Below, in pieces: positions 34,957 through 43,823 of a stretch of 64,000 bases of DNA. The position numbers and the translations under genes are program-made. Every line of letters begins with the position of its first letter. Position 1 is the stretch's first letter. This DNA is from Enterococcus lacertideformus (GTDB taxonomy: Bacteria; Bacillota; Bacilli; Lactobacillales; Enterococcaceae): NCBI GenBank assembly GCA_015680865.1, contig JADAKE010000010.1:116704-180703 (forward strand). Direction: 5' to 3'. The notes under the pieces were generated by a model. That model was given only the letters and a program-made list of their open reading frames with translations, ran no database searches and was not told the DNA's origin.

Positions 34957-37660
34957 ATGAACGAAAGACAAGAAGAAATATTGGATCTATTGCATGCAAA
35001 TCAGCAAGGTTTAACAGCAAGTGATGTAGCGAAATATTTAAAAATTGATCGAAGTAATGCAAGTAGATATCTCAGTGATTTATATAAAGATCGCTACATT
35101 ATCAAAAGCTCAGGCCGACCAGTTGTTTATTCAATGCCTCCGCAAAAATCTGCTTCTGATAAAGTCCACGTTGATGCATCAACACAGGTAACCTTTAATA
35201 CGTTGGTTGGTGAAAACGATTCTTTAAAAGTAAGTATCCAACAAGCAAAAGCAGCCATTTTGTATCCACCAAGAGGATTGCACACGATTATCTTTGGCGA
35301 AACTGGTACAGGAAAATCGATGTTTGCGGAATGTATGTATCATTTTGCGATTGATTCAGAAATGCTCTCAGAAGATGCGCCATTTGTTTCTTTTAACTGT
35401 GCAGATTATGCACAAAATCCACAACTTCTTTTTGGTCATATTTTTGGGATCAAAAAAGGGGCTTATACGGGTGCTTCTCAAGATAGTCAAGGTTTGATTG
35501 CGAAAGCAAACGGAGGGATTTAATTTTTGGACGAAATTCATCGACTGCCTCCAGAAGGTCAAGAAATGTTGTTTACCTTTATAGATAAAGGTGTTTACCG
35601 TCCATTAGGAGAAAGTGCGCATGTCCATGAAGCTTCTGTACAAATTATCGGCGCGACAACAGAATCATCCGAGAGCTTTTTGACGACCTTCAATCGAAGG
35701 ATCCCAATGGCAATCACCTTGCCAAACCTTGCTTCTCGTTCACTAGACGAACGTTACGAAATCATCTCTTTATTTATCAAACAAGAAGCAAATCGTTTGA
35801 ATCAGCGGATAGATATTGAAAAAGAAGCGATCCTTGCATTCATGCTTTATGATGCGGAAGGAAATATCGGCCAGGTAAAACGTGATTTGAAATTGGTGTG
35901 CGCAAAGTCATTTTTACATTATCGAACACATAATGAAGAAAAACTGATTATTCGTAAAGAAGAACTATCTCTTCAAGTCCAAAAGGGATTATTAAAAATC
36001 AAAGAAATTCCTGAGCGTTTGGATCTGTTTATGGATAGTAAAAGTCAATATCTTACATTTGAACCAGGATTTGCTGATGTTGTTTGGTCACAAGATCCTG
36101 AAAGGAATATGCAGGTTTACAATGATATTGAGGAAAAGATGCTCTCATTATCAGAAACAGGAGTCGAAAGTATTGATTTAGAAGCATTGATTTCCAAAGA
36201 TGTCGATGCTTATTTCCAAACGTACGTAAAAGAATTAACAAAAAGTACTTTCCCAAAGGATCTTTTACCGGAGGATATTTGGCGTTTAACAAATGAACTT
36301 TATGATTTAGCAGAAACAAGATTGGATCGAATCTACAATGAAAAAGCTCGTTTTGCTTTTGCTCTTCATTTACAAAGTACGTTGGAACGGATCAAAGAAG
36401 GGCACATGATTGTCCACCCAGATCTAAATAATGTACGTAAACATTTTAAAAAAGAATTTCAAGTAGCGATTGATTTATCCACGATCATTGAAGAAGAACA
36501 ACAGATTGAAATTCCTTTTGATGAAATTGGATTTATTAGCATGTTTCTTTCGATCAATCTCGGAGAAAGTGAACCCGTTAAAGAAAATAAAGTAGACGTA
36601 CTCGTTTTGATGCATGGAAGGCAAACAGCATCAAGTATGCTTGAAATGGCTCAAGAATTATTAGGCACGAAGTTAGGAACGGCATTTAACATACCCTTAG
36701 CTATGGAAGTTCAAGCCATGTATGAAGAAGTATTACATTATGTTCGAAGTCGCCAAGAAAATTTAACAAATGGATTGATCTTACTCACAGATATGGGGTC
36801 TTTAAATACATTTGGAGACTTGATTTTTGAAGAAACAGGAATACGAACCAAAGCGATTACAATGAGTAGTACAATGCTCGTGATTGAAGCCATCAGAATG
36901 GCTAATGTCGGTCGAAGTTTAGAAGACATCTATCAAAATATTCAAATTTCTTTTGAAACAATTGTCAAAGATCAATTTAAAGAAGAACAGCAAGAAAGCT
37001 TTGAACGTAAAAAAGCGGTGATTGTTACTTGCTTTACTGGGGAAGGTGTAGCAGCAAAGCTATACCAAAGAATTGTTCCCGTCATTGATCAGAAAAAGGT
37101 CGAAGTGATCCAAATGCAATTTTTAGAACGAGAATCGTTTAAGCGACACATAGATGCTTTATTTAGAAGAATATGAAATAAAAGCGATCGCTGGTACTGT
37201 AGATGTGGACTATCAAAATATTCCTTTCTTTTCTGCATATGATGTTTTTGATGATGAAAAATTGAATACGTTAAAACGAATTGCTGATGACGAGGTACCG
37301 ACAGCAAAAATTGTTGCTTCATTAAAAGATTCATTAAATTCAATCTCTTCTGTTGATATTCTCATTCACTCTTTACAAAAGATTATTCAACAAATCCAAA
37401 CAGATCTTTCAATTATTGTAGAACCAGGAGTAGATATGGGGATCGTTATTCACTTGTCGTTTCTACTTGATGGATTGATCAAAAATGAGAAGAGTCGGGT
37501 ATTTGATAATTTTTCTACATTTTCAAAAATCTACCGTTTAGAAATGGATATCGTACGAACAAATTTAATTGGACTAGAAAGAAAATATCGAGTAAAGATA
37601 CCAGAAAATGAGATAGCCTTCTTAACGCAAATGTTTATTGAGAATAAAATAAAGAAGTGA
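34957..37660 (+). pseudogene. LevR/ManR-type sigma-54-dependent PTS activator, stop plus frameshift
   Basis: About 901 codons in all. Order: N-terminal winged helix (residues 1-60, GLTASDVAKYLKIDRSNASR), AAA+ sigma-54 interaction domain (GETGTGKSMF, and KKGAYTGA, a variant of GAFTGA), then PRD1, an EIIA(Man)-like domain (VDVLVLMHGRQTASSML), an EIIB-like segment and PRD2. A TAA at 35521-35523 (codon 189) falls inside GGI-x-FLDEIHRLP, where Leu is expected (TTA to TAA). A one-base frameshift near 37140-37160 separates ERESFKRHIDAL from LEEYEIKAIAGTVDVDYQNI. AAAGGAGGG precedes the ATG at 34957. It should activate the PTS operon downstream in response to phosphorylation; as written it cannot. Confidence 0.85.
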
Positions 37661-37661
37661 A

Positions 37662-37711
37662 GCACACTAATGGATTTTTTTGCACGAACATCATTAGTGT
37701 GCGCACTAATG
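37662..37711. promoter_or_regulatory. Probable upstream activating sites for the sigma-54 activator
   Basis: Three related 11-mers: GCACACTAATG at 37662-37672, its exact inverse CATTAGTGTGC at 37692-37702, and GCGCACTAATG at 37701-37711. They lie 50-100 bases upstream of the -24/-12 promoter, the expected place for enhancer sites. The first two could also form a hairpin. Confidence 0.65.
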
Positions 37712-37712
37712 G

Positions 37713-37756
37713 AAAGAGCTAATGGTTGGGAAACCGCTATCTTAGCTCTTTTTTTG
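37713..37756 (+). terminator. Intrinsic terminator of the activator gene
   Basis: AAAGAGCTAA (37713-37722) pairs with TTAGCTCTTT (37742-37751), followed by further T. It lies between the activating sites and the sigma-54 promoter, insulating the PTS genes from read-through. Confidence 0.75.
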
Positions 37757-37757
37757 T

Positions 37758-37774
37758 TTGGCATGTTTCTTGCG
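37758..37774 (+). promoter_or_regulatory. Sigma-54 (-24/-12) promoter of the PTS operon
   Basis: TTGGCATGTTTCTTGCG matches the RpoN consensus TGGCAC-N5-TTGCW with the GG and GC pairs separated by 10 bases. It lies 41 bases before the EIIB start and directly downstream of the LevR-type gene. Confidence 0.85.
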
Positions 37775-37814
37775 TTATAATTGAGTGTAAAATAAATTAA
37801 AAGGAGTGAAAAAA

Positions 37815-38132
37815 ATGGCGAAAAAAACAATTATGTTAGTTTGTTCGGCCGGTATGAGTACTAGTTTGTTAGTGACAAAAATGCAAAAAGCGGCTGAAGA
37901 AAAAGGGATCGATGCAGACATTTTTGCTGTATCCGCTTCTGATGCGGATAATAATCTGGAAACAAGAAGTGTAGATGTCTTATTACTTGGGCCACAAGTT
38001 CGTTTCATGAAAACACAATTTGAACAAAAATTAGCGTCAAAAGGTATTCCACTGGATGTAATTAATATGCAAGATTACGGGATGATGAATGGCGCAAAAG
38101 TGTTAGAACAAGCCGAAAAATTGATGGAATAA
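37815..38132 (+). CDS. PTS lactose/cellobiose-type EIIB component
   Basis: A 105-residue cytoplasmic phosphocarrier. The phosphorylated Cys lies in IMLVCSAGMSTSLLVTKM; the remaining alpha/beta fold reads LLLGPQVRFMKTQFEQK. It accepts phosphate from EIIA and passes it to the sugar bound by EIIC. AAAGGAGTG lies 8 bases before the ATG at 37815. First gene after the sigma-54 promoter. Specificity (cellobiose, lichenan, chitobiose or other) cannot be decided from the sequence. Confidence 0.9.
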   Translation: MAKKTIMLVCSAGMSTSLLVTKMQKAAEEKGIDADIFAVSASDADNNLETRSVDVLLLGPQVRFMKTQFEQKLASKGIPLDVINMQDYGMMNGAKVLEQAEKLME

Positions 38133-38157
38133 GTTCATAAAAATTGGAGGAAGAAAA

Positions 38158-38478
38158 GTGGAAGATCAACAAAATCTTGAAGCTATCATGGGTCTGATTA
38201 TGTTTGGCGGAAATGCTAAGAGCGAAGCGATGGAATCGGTTGTTTCAGCGAAAAAAGGTGATTTTGTATTAGCAGAACAAAAAATAACTGATGCCAAAGA
38301 ATCTCTGGTGCAAGCTCATCACTCACAGACACAGATGTTGACCCAAGAAGCGCAGGGAAATCATATGCAAGTGACTCTACTGACTGTGCATAGTCAAGAT
38401 CACCTCATGACTTCGATTGCTTTTACGGATTTAGCAGAAGAAATCATCGATCTTTATCGACGTATTGAAGCTGAATAA
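38158..38478 (+). CDS. PTS lactose/cellobiose-type EIIA component
   Basis: A 106-residue three-helix EIIA. Family pattern: AIMGLIMFGGNAKSEAMES, then ITDAKESLVQAHHSQTQML with the phosphorylated His, then VTLLTVHSQDHLMTSIAF. Starts at GTG 38158 after TGGAGGAAG. It lies between EIIB and EIIC as in many cel/lic operons. Confidence 0.9.
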   Translation: MEDQQNLEAIMGLIMFGGNAKSEAMESVVSAKKGDFVLAEQKITDAKESLVQAHHSQTQMLTQEAQGNHMQVTLLTVHSQDHLMTSIAFTDLAEEIIDLYRRIEAE

Positions 38479-38583
38479 GGAAATACTAGGAAGAAACAAA
38501 AAACTTCTTTTTTGAACGGATTTTTTTAATTTGGTATAAGGAACTCATTCTTTATATAAAAAACTTATAGGGGGAAATAAAAA

Positions 38584-40041
38584 ATGAACGGATTAACAAG
38601 TTGGATGGAGAAATACATCCTTCCAGTTGCCGCAAAAATTGGTGCGCAAAAACATTTAGTTGCTTTGCGTGACGCTTTTATTGGAACGATGCCAGCAACA
38701 ATGGCCGGATCAGTTGCGGTAATGATCAACGCAATTATTCGAGATTTGCCACAGCAATTTATTAGCACTTATGCTGATAGTTTAGCAGAAGACAAAGGAA
38801 TATTTGCCGTATTGAATGTTATCATTGGAATAAACGGTTTTGTATGGAATGGAACATTAGCAATTGCAGGATTGATTTTTGCTTTTTCATGGGGGTATAA
38901 TCTTGCAAGAGCATATGGTGTGAATGATTTAGCAGGTGGGATCGTCGGCCTTGCCACCTTGATTCAAGGCATCTCATTTGGTCCGGCATTATCAGCGGCT
39001 CTAAATGTAGATGTGCCACAAAAAATTGTTGATGCAATCAATGGCACATAATTAGGGGCAACAATTGTAGACGGTAACTTGTCAATAGGACTTTGGGGAT
39101 GTTTAAAACTTGATCATTTAAATAGTAACGCTTACTTCACGGTGATGATCATGGGAGCTATTTCCGTTATTATTTTCTGTAAATTAATGTTAGCAAACAT
39201 TACGATCAAAATGCCTGATTCTGTACCACCGGCAGTATCTAAAGCCTTTGCAGCTATTTTACCAGCAACTATTGCTTTATATATTATTGCAATTATTAAT
39301 TATATCGTCGGTCGTATTGCGAATGGTCAACTGATCATTGATTTAGTGCAAAAATATATTGCTGAACCTTTCTTAGGGTTATCTCAAGGCATCGGTGCAG
39401 TATTGATTGTCACAGTATTTGTTCAGGTTTTCTGGTTCTTTGGTATTCATGGGCCAAATGTGTTAGCACCAGTATTGGAAGGAATTTGGGGTCAAGCACA
39501 ATTAATCAATATTGATATCTTCCAAAAAGGTTACAATGGAAAAACTGGTACCCCTGCAGTATTAGATGCAATTGAAGATGGCAAAGCGTACATGTGGGTT
39601 CGTGGTTCATTTGACGCATTTGCTTGGTTTGGTGGTTCAGGTGGCACAATTATTCTATTGGTTGCGATCTTGCTATTTTCAAAACGTGCAGATTACTTAA
39701 CCGTTGCGAAATTATCAATTGGACCTGGTATTTTTAATATTAATGAACCTGTAATGTTTGGACTACCGATCGTTTTAAACGCGATCATGTTTATTCCATT
39801 TTTAGTAGCACCAGTTGTAGCTACAGCAATTGTCTGGGTAGCAACTTATCTTGGATTAGTCGCTCCGGTATCTCAACAAGTCACGTGGGTCGTGCCGCCA
39901 TTCTTGCTTTCTTTCTTAGCAACAGGCGCAGATTGGCGCGCACCAGTCGTTACATTAGTATGTATGATCGTTACTTTCTTTATCTGGGCGCCATTCGTCA
40001 TTTCGGCAAATAAGATGGATCCTTCAGTTGGAGAGCAATAA
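38584..40041 (+). pseudogene. PTS lactose/cellobiose-type EIIC permease with an in-frame stop
   Basis: A frame of 485 codons interrupted by a TAA at codon 156 (39049-39051). The N-terminal part starts LTSWMEKYILPVAAKIGAQK; the remainder after the stop reads LGATIVDGNLSIGLWGCLKL and later WFFGIHGPNVLAPVLEGIW and FNINEPVMFGLPIVLN, the substrate-binding and signature regions of the family. The codon context GGC ACA TAA TTA would suit a CAA-to-TAA change. Without read-through, no functional transporter would be made. AGGGGGAA precedes the ATG. Confidence 0.85.
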
Positions 40042-40049
40042 AAACAAAA

Positions 40050-40358
40050 AGAGGAGCAGAAGCAGTTCTGTTTATCCCCAGTTTTGCATTGGAAGTCACA
40101 GAAGACGCTTATGCGCCTTGGAATGTGGGGATCACTGAAATTAATGTTGTTAATGGAGAAATAAAAATAAAAAAAGTGACTCAAACAAAGTTACCGCTGA
40201 TAAGTGGAAATATCCAGCACGTGACACAGTTGTTAATGGGCTATCGAAAAATAGAAGAACTGACATTTTTCGATAAAATTACGCTTTCAACACCATCTCT
40301 TTTAGAAGTGGGTAAATATTTCCCAAATCAGCCACAAATCTTAAATGATTATTTCTAA
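40050..40358 (+). pseudogene. 3' remnant of an Eis-family GNAT acetyltransferase (SCP2-like domain only)
   Basis: About 100 codons ending at the TAA at 40356-40358. The block ALEVTEDAYAPWNVGITEIN, the hydrophobic segment HVTQLLMGYRKIEELTFFDK and the terminal NDYF match the C-terminal sterol-carrier-like domain of Eis-type N-acetyltransferases, which end in a catalytic aromatic carboxylate. The two N-terminal GNAT domains (about 280 residues) are missing, and there is no proper start codon: upstream codons run into the EIIC stop region. So this is the end of a gene whose 5' part was deleted. Confidence 0.6.
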
Positions 40359-40496
40359 AAAGGTAGTGAAAGAAGTGTTTGAATCTGAGTAATAGTTAAA
40401 AAAATTGAAAAATAGCGAATATAAACAAAAACAGAGTGGAAACCTCATTTTGTGTAAATATAACTTTAGGGAAAACTGTGAAAGTATTGGATATTA

Positions 40497-40560
40497 AAAA
40501 AGAGGCTGGGGACAACGCCTATGAGGGGCATGCCCCTCATAGGCGTTGTCCCATATTCTT
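40497..40560. repeat. Copy 2 of the intergenic hairpin family
   Basis: A perfect 44-base palindrome at 40509-40552, centred on GGGGCATGCCCC, flanked by AAAAAGAGGCT on the left and a T-rich stretch on the right. It shares the CCTATGAGGGG core with the copies at 31812 and 63736. Located between the acetyltransferase remnant and the leftward small basic gene. Confidence 0.8.
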
Positions 40561-40565
40561 CTGAT

Positions 40566-40793
40566 TTAATAATATTGGAAAAAATAGTTGATCGTACAAA
40601 TATTCTTCGTAAAAAAGATAAAATTCGTATTACAATAAATCTTCTTTTTTTGTAAACTTAAATTTTTGTGTTTTTTTTGTTGAGGTTTTTCATTTTCGTG
40701 TTGCTTGATTGCTTCCTTTGAAAGTTGCTCACGTTCTTTTTTAGAAGCATCAAATCGTTCAGCATATACTTTTTCTTTTGGTTTGTCGTGCAT
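40566..40793 (-). CDS. Small charged hypothetical protein
   Basis: A 75-residue protein starting MHDKPKEKVYAERFDASKKE, very rich in Lys and Glu for the first 50 residues, then turning into an AT-coded hydrophobic and aromatic tail (NTNFIFFTKNICTINYFFQYY). A very good ribosome site (AAAGGAGG, 8 bases before the ATG) supports real translation. The abrupt change in composition around residue 50 may mean the original stop was lost by a frameshift. No family recognised. Confidence 0.6.
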   Translation of the reverse strand: MHDKPKEKVYAERFDASKKEREQLSKEAIKQHENEKPQQKKHKNLSLQKKKIYCNTNFIFFTKNICTINYFFQYY

Positions 40794-40946
40794 ACGTATA
40801 ACCTCCTTTAGCAGGGATATTATAGGATTATTTTATCACTTGACAGAGTTTTATGAAAAGTTTTTGCTTTATTAGAAGTAAATGATTTTTCCTATAGAAG
40901 CTTGCAAGTGATTCATAAACAGGCTAAAATAAAGTCATTGAGAGTT

Positions 40947-41020
40947 GTTCCTGTAGCTCAGTAGGATAGAGCAATCGCCTCCTAAGCGATAGGTCGCTGG
41001 TTCAATTCCAGTCAGGAACG
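40947..41020 (+). tRNA. tRNA-Arg, anticodon CCU
   Basis: The cloverleaf is complete: acceptor GTTCCTG with CAGGAAC, D arm GCTC...GAGC, anticodon stem ATCGC/GCGAT around the loop CTCCTAA (anticodon CCT), and T arm CTGG-TTCAATT-CCAG. CCA is not encoded. It reads AGG codons. Such tRNA genes are frequent integration sites, but I see no second copy of its 3' end in the window. Confidence 0.93.
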
Positions 41021-41031
41021 TACAAGTAGCC

Positions 41032-41058
41032 CCTGTATCCTTTGTGGTACAGGTTTTT
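41032..41058 (+). terminator. Terminator after tRNA-Arg
   Basis: CCTGTA (41032-41037) pairs with TACAGG (41048-41053), followed by five T. Confidence 0.75.
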
Positions 41059-41135
41059 CTTTGTTCTTGCTACCTCATTCGTTCTTCGAGCGTTTTGAAT
41101 GGGCTATCTATCATTTGTTCGCTTTCGCAAAAAGC

Positions 41136-41158
41136 CTCACTATGATTAATATAGTGAG
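41136..41158. repeat. Short inverted repeat in the tRNA-downstream gap
   Basis: CTCACTAT at 41136-41143 is inverted at 41151-41158. No T-run follows. The 280 bases between the tRNA and the next gene show no other element. Confidence 0.4.
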
Positions 41159-41302
41159 ACGTTTGATAAAAATTGGTGGAATCAATTAGTTTTTTTTCGT
41201 GTTTCTTTAATTAAGATAAAATATTTTTAGTTTTCTCGAAAAAAATAATTCTATTATCTTTTAAAATAGTTATATAGTATTTTTCTAAAGGAGAGATTTA
41301 AG

Positions 41303-41554
41303 ATGGAAAAATCAAAACAAGATACATCCAAAGATAAAGAAAAACATTTGAATGCTATACTGGCAGAACTACAAGAAGCAAAAAAGCATATGGGTGAATT
41401 GAATATAGTTGAAGAAAAAATTACAACTGAAGTCAAGAGACAATTTAAAGATTTAAAACATATGGGGATGAAAGAATGCGAAAAATTAAGGAATGAAGCA
41501 AAACAACTATATCGAGAAATGAACAACATAAACAAAGAAGGTCCGAGCCTATAA
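41303..41554 (+). CDS. Small coiled-coil hypothetical protein
   Basis: An 83-residue, highly charged, probably all-helical protein (KHLNAILAELQEAKKHMGEL, VKRQFKDLKHMGMKECEKLR). AAAGGAGAGA lies 8-10 bases before the ATG. No signal peptide or transmembrane segment. It stands alone in an AT-rich accessory stretch after tRNA-Arg; function unknown. Confidence 0.6.
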   Translation: MEKSKQDTSKDKEKHLNAILAELQEAKKHMGELNIVEEKITTEVKRQFKDLKHMGMKECEKLRNEAKQLYREMNNINKEGPSL

Positions 41555-41679
41555 TGTTTATTTTATGATATATACGTAAGAGTGAAAATTATTTTTAACT
41601 CTAAGTCAAAAATAGAGCGATAGTCAATCAACGTTAAAGGTGGATTTGCTCCAAAGGAATATAAAAATGTGGTGTAGAC

Positions 41680-42165
41680 TTAACCAAATAACTTTTTTCT
41701 AAATTTTTTTGATAAGGGAAAAGTGACCATAAAAAGAAGCAAGATCAATTGGTTTAAACAAATAATACTTAAACCAATTGTTTTGTAAGTGAAAAGTAAA
41801 TAAATATGTATTCCTCCTTCAATTAGATTAACAAAGACGAGATATAGGTAATAGCGTTTTTTTATTTTACAATTATAGATACAATAAAAACTGAATTTAT
41901 AATCTAAGTAGACAAAAAACAATAAAAAAAGCTTAGTTATCATTGTGATGGTATCATGTTGGTGTGCTAAACGATGGAATAATAATAGCATTGTAGGTAA
42001 GGGGATATAAAGTATTAATAATAAGATAAAAAAATAGACAATGAAAGGCATAAGAGTTCTCTCCATAATTATTTTTATAGGTTTAAAAATGGAACCTTCT
42101 TCTCTTAATTTTAGCAAATATTGAAATTTATGATAATAATTTTTATTAATGATTGGTATAACCAA
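41680..42165 (-). CDS. Hypothetical membrane protein
   Basis: Up to 161 residues with about four hydrophobic segments (MPFIVYFFILLLILYIPLP, TKLFLLFFVYLDYKFSFY, YYLYLVFVNLIEGGIHIY, LSIICLNQLILLLFMVTF). The start is uncertain: the TTG at 42165 and the ATG at about 42066 both lack a clear ribosome site. Very AT-rich, unlike the housekeeping genes, which suggests acquisition. No family recognised. Confidence 0.5.
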   Translation of the reverse strand: MVIPIINKNYYHKFQYLLKLREEGSIFKPIKIIMERTLMPFIVYFFILLLILYIPLPTMLLLFHRLAHQHDTITMITKLFLLFFVYLDYKFSFYCIYNCKIKKRYYLYLVFVNLIEGGIHIYLLFTYKTIGLSIICLNQLILLLFMVTFPLSKKFRKKLFG

Positions 42166-42242
42166 ATTTTATAAAAAGGAAACATTGTAGAGTTCAAAAA
42201 TAAGCAGTAGGTTTGCTTCTGGTTTGAATTAATTTCATTTAT

Positions 42243-42302
42243 AAAAAAAGAGCTTGGAACAAACCACAGTCCTAACGGGTGTTTGACCTAAGCTCTTTTT
42301 TT
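42243..42302. terminator. Diverged member of the hairpin family, terminator of the M29 peptidase gene
   Basis: AAAAAAAGAGCTT (42243-42255) pairs with AAGCTCTTTTTTT (42290-42302), with an inner CAAAC/GTTTG pair as in the other copies (GGAACAAAC ... GTTTGACC). Works in either direction; it lies just after the leftward aminopeptidase gene. Confidence 0.75.
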
Positions 42303-42332
42303 AGCAATTTTCTTCTGAACTTTTACGTTAGA

Positions 42333-43565
42333 CTAAGCCCAATTACCATTTCTGAAAACTGGTACAGTTGAGCCATCTTCACGGATACCGTCAATATCCA
42401 TTTCAGCAGAGCCGACCATAAAATCGACATGTGTTTGACTACGGTTAAGTCCAGCTTGTGCAAGTTCTTCATCTGTCATGTTGGTACCACCCTGGATACT
42501 GAAAGCGTAGGCAGAACCTAAAGCTAAGTGATTTGAGGCATTTTCGTCGAACAAAGTATTATAAAAAATGATACCAGATTGAGAAATCGGCGATGGATCG
42601 GGGACAAGTGCGATTTCGCCTAGAGAACGAGCACCTTCATCGGTTTCAAGTAATGATTCTAATACTTCTTGTCCCTGCTCTGCAGAAAAATCAACGACTT
42701 TCCCATCTTTAAAAGTAAACTTCATACCAGAAATAATTGTCCCTCCATAGCTCAGAGGTTTTGTACTAGAAATATACCCATTAATGTGTCGGCAATCAGG
42801 GGCAGTAAATACTTCTTCTGTGGGCATATTTGCCATAAATTTTTCGCCACGAGCATTGTAGCTTCCAGCACCTTCCCAAAGATGGTTTTTTGGCAAGCCA
42901 ATGATGATGTCTGTTACAGGAGCTGTATAGTGCAACGCAGTAAACTGTTCCTTGTTTAATTCTGCTGCTTTTTCTGCTAATTTTTTATCATGATTTTTCC
43001 AAGAAAGCACTGGATCTTCTTCATAAATACGGGTCGTTTTGAAGATTTGATCCCATAAAGCATCAAGCTGTTCCTCTTCTGATAAATCAGGAAAAACCTT
43101 AGCTGCCCATTGTTTTCCTGCTGCAGCAACGACTGTCCAGCTAACTTTGTTTGCTTGTGTCGCTTTTCTTAAGTTCATCATTGCTTTACCCACAGTTGTT
43201 TGATAGGTAGCGATCCGTTTACTCTCAACACCAACAAAAGCGTCGGGATCAGCAGAAACTACACTGATCCTGCTAGCACCTTTAGCAAGCCAATCGTCTG
43301 CTTGATCAATTTTATATTGTGGGACTGTCTCAAGGCGATCGGTTGTAGCATGAGAAAGAAACTCTTTTTGGATGACATCGTCTGTCCATTGTACAATGAC
43401 TTCTGCAGCTCCTAAACGATAAGCTTCTTTGGTAATTAAGCGAGCTAATGGTGCTTGATCTACATTGATTTGTAAAACAACCGTATGATTTTTTTCTACA
43501 TTTACACCTGTCTCAACGATCAAACGTGCATATTTTTCCAGATTTTCATTAAAATTTGCTAACAT
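42333..43565 (-). CDS. Aminopeptidase, M29 family (AmpS/PepS type)
   Basis: A 410-residue metal-dependent aminopeptidase. Family features: TGVNVEKNHTVVLQINVDQA at the N-terminus, IIGLPKNHLWEGAGSYNARG, and the metal-site region EVFTAPDCRHINGYISSTKP, GEIALVPDPSPISQSG and NASNHLALGSAYAF. I chose the ATG at 43565 (MLANFNENLEKYARL) because GAGGAGG lies 9 bases upstream; an ATG 18 bases earlier sits in the ribosome site itself. Broad-specificity peptide degradation in the cytoplasm is likely. Confidence 0.9.
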   Translation of the reverse strand: MLANFNENLEKYARLIVETGVNVEKNHTVVLQINVDQAPLARLITKEAYRLGAAEVIVQWTDDVIQKEFLSHATTDRLETVPQYKIDQADDWLAKGASRISVVSADPDAFVGVESKRIATYQTTVGKAMMNLRKATQANKVSWTVVAAAGKQWAAKVFPDLSEEEQLDALWDQIFKTTRIYEEDPVLSWKNHDKKLAEKAAELNKEQFTALHYTAPVTDIIIGLPKNHLWEGAGSYNARGEKFMANMPTEEVFTAPDCRHINGYISSTKPLSYGGTIISGMKFTFKDGKVVDFSAEQGQEVLESLLETDEGARSLGEIALVPDPSPISQSGIIFYNTLFDENASNHLALGSAYAFSIQGGTNMTDEELAQAGLNRSQTHVDFMVGSAEMDIDGIREDGSTVPVFRNGNWA

Positions 43566-43823
43566 AGTCCATTTCCTCCTCATTATCCAGCTAATAGTTA
43601 TTTGTATGATAACATTTAATTAGATTAGATACAATCTAATTAAATAGCAAGAAAAATTCATTTTTTATCATAAAATAAGAAATATATTTTTCAAAATTGA
43701 TCGTTTAATTAAGTAAATTTTGAAAAATAAAAAAACAAGTTGTACATAACAAAATAATCATGTTACAATTAAATTAATCAATGGTGGAAGCGTTATAAAT
43801 AATTTTAAGGAGATTAAAAAAAT

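Noticed and set aside
37662..37711. Simple rho-independent terminator formed by the first two 11-mers
   Set aside because: There is a third copy in direct orientation, no T-run after the second arm, and a separate clear terminator follows, so enhancer sites fit better.
40947..41058. attL/attR pair at tRNA-Arg
   Set aside because: I found no repeat of the tRNA 3' end downstream and no integrase gene in the window.
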